From: JAEXZL01 sp049943125
GTDB taxonomy: Bacteria > Bacillota > Clostridia > Clostridiales > Clostridiaceae
NCBI RefSeq assembly: GCF_049943125.1
Contig: NZ_CP188040.1
Coordinates: forward strand, 3,534,001-3,598,000
Direction of reading: 5' to 3'
Length of the DNA stretch: 64,000 nt
Shown here: piece after piece, positions 63,555 to 64,000 of the stretch
How the letters are laid out: each line of letters begins with the position of its first letter
Numbering within the stretch: position 1 is the first letter of the stretch
Notes under the pieces: generated by a model
Databases searched by the model: none
What the model was told of the DNA's origin: nothing
The model's input: the letters and a program-made list of their open reading frames with translations, nothing else
Position numbers and translations under genes: made by a program

Positions 63555-64000
63555 TTATATCACCACTTATTAAATATTTCGTGTATGTTTGAGAATAGCA
63601 TTTATATCTTTTTATAAGATATTGTTATTTTATATTAAATACTAAAACAACCTAATATCATTATGCATTAATAATATAAAACTGTAAATATAATGTAAAT
63701 ACCTTCTCTTAATATAAGTATTTTGCCTCTGTACTGATATGAGTAGTATGAGTTTTCCATGGGAGATGTTTAATTCTTGTTATATTCCTTTCAATACTAT
63801 TCAATCTATCTTAGCTGCGATTGTTGTATGTAATAGATTACTCATTATTGTATTTTCTCACATTTCAATATTAGTATTATTACAAATCTAACGTGATTTT
63901 TCTGAGACTCTATTCAAAGAGGTAATCATTATATACCCTGTTGTTAAATAATATTTATAAGTTAGCATTCCTAAGTCTCATCACTGATACACTCAAGATT

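Noticed and set aside
1..64000. CRISPR array
   Set aside because: No regularly spaced repeat units of 25-40 nt with unique spacers were seen.
1..64000. tRNA, rRNA or riboswitch
   Set aside because: No cloverleaf, rRNA core sequence or known riboswitch pattern was noticed by eye; a covariance search would be needed to exclude them.
1..64000. Genome-wide recoding of TAG
   Set aside because: Core genes such as dapG and tepA end in TAG, so TAG is an ordinary stop in this organism.

Overview
The window looks like chromosome from an AT-rich, endospore-forming Firmicute of the Clostridium type. Supporting signs are strong AGGAGG-type ribosome sites, TTG and GTG starts, sporulation genes (ymxH-like, spoIIIE, spoVS, a CotS-like gene), a Bacillus-type SOS box, HPr with both His15 and Ser46, and a MutL with the endonuclease motif. 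Names are assigned by reading the translations, with no database search.

Positions 1-33.4 kb are ordinary core genome. The plus-strand run (ymxH-like end, dapG, tepA, spoIIIE, rimO, pgsA, recA, rny, spoVS, PTS EIIA, ptsH) resembles the Bacillus ymxH-dapG-tepA-spoIIIE neighbourhood. It is followed by purB, a Xer-type recombinase and lexA. The minus-strand run is a DNA-repair and RNA-modification block (miaB, mutS, mutL, miaA, hfq, a PLP lyase). After that come two aminotransferase genes, an acetyltransferase, a CotS-like gene, cmk-ispH-S1 and a MurR-type regulator. Sigma-A promoters, LexA boxes at recA and near lexA, a likely sigma-H promoter at spoVS and many intrinsic terminators can be read directly.

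The core stops sharply at 33,758/33,759, inside a truncated YtqB-type methyltransferase gene. From there to 63.6 kb almost every gene is on the minus strand and the content is accessory. It includes phage packaging and tail relics with a GC-rich cos-like tract, a broken large serine recombinase, an IS66 element with amber stops, IS-end-like repeats, and repeated scraps resembling the 3' end of rlmD. Between these lie many probable anti-phage or restriction genes: a Ser/Thr kinase with an RNase H-fold-like partner, two PLD proteins, an EVE-HNH endonuclease split at an A7 run, a DUF3883 protein, HEPN-like proteins including a DUF3644 protein, a SEC-C gene with a membrane-protein neighbour, a three-gene McrBC-like operon with a separate coiled-coil protein, and an Mrr-like endonuclease.

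The picture is a defence island built by serial insertion, with much decay (frameshifts at homopolymers, amber codons). The best candidates for under-described systems are the kinase operon (34.7-36.4 kb), the McrBC-like trio (53.6-58.8 kb), the unknown cluster at 46.4-52.3 kb, and the HEPN-like cassette (42.1-44.4 kb) lying between rlmD-like scraps.
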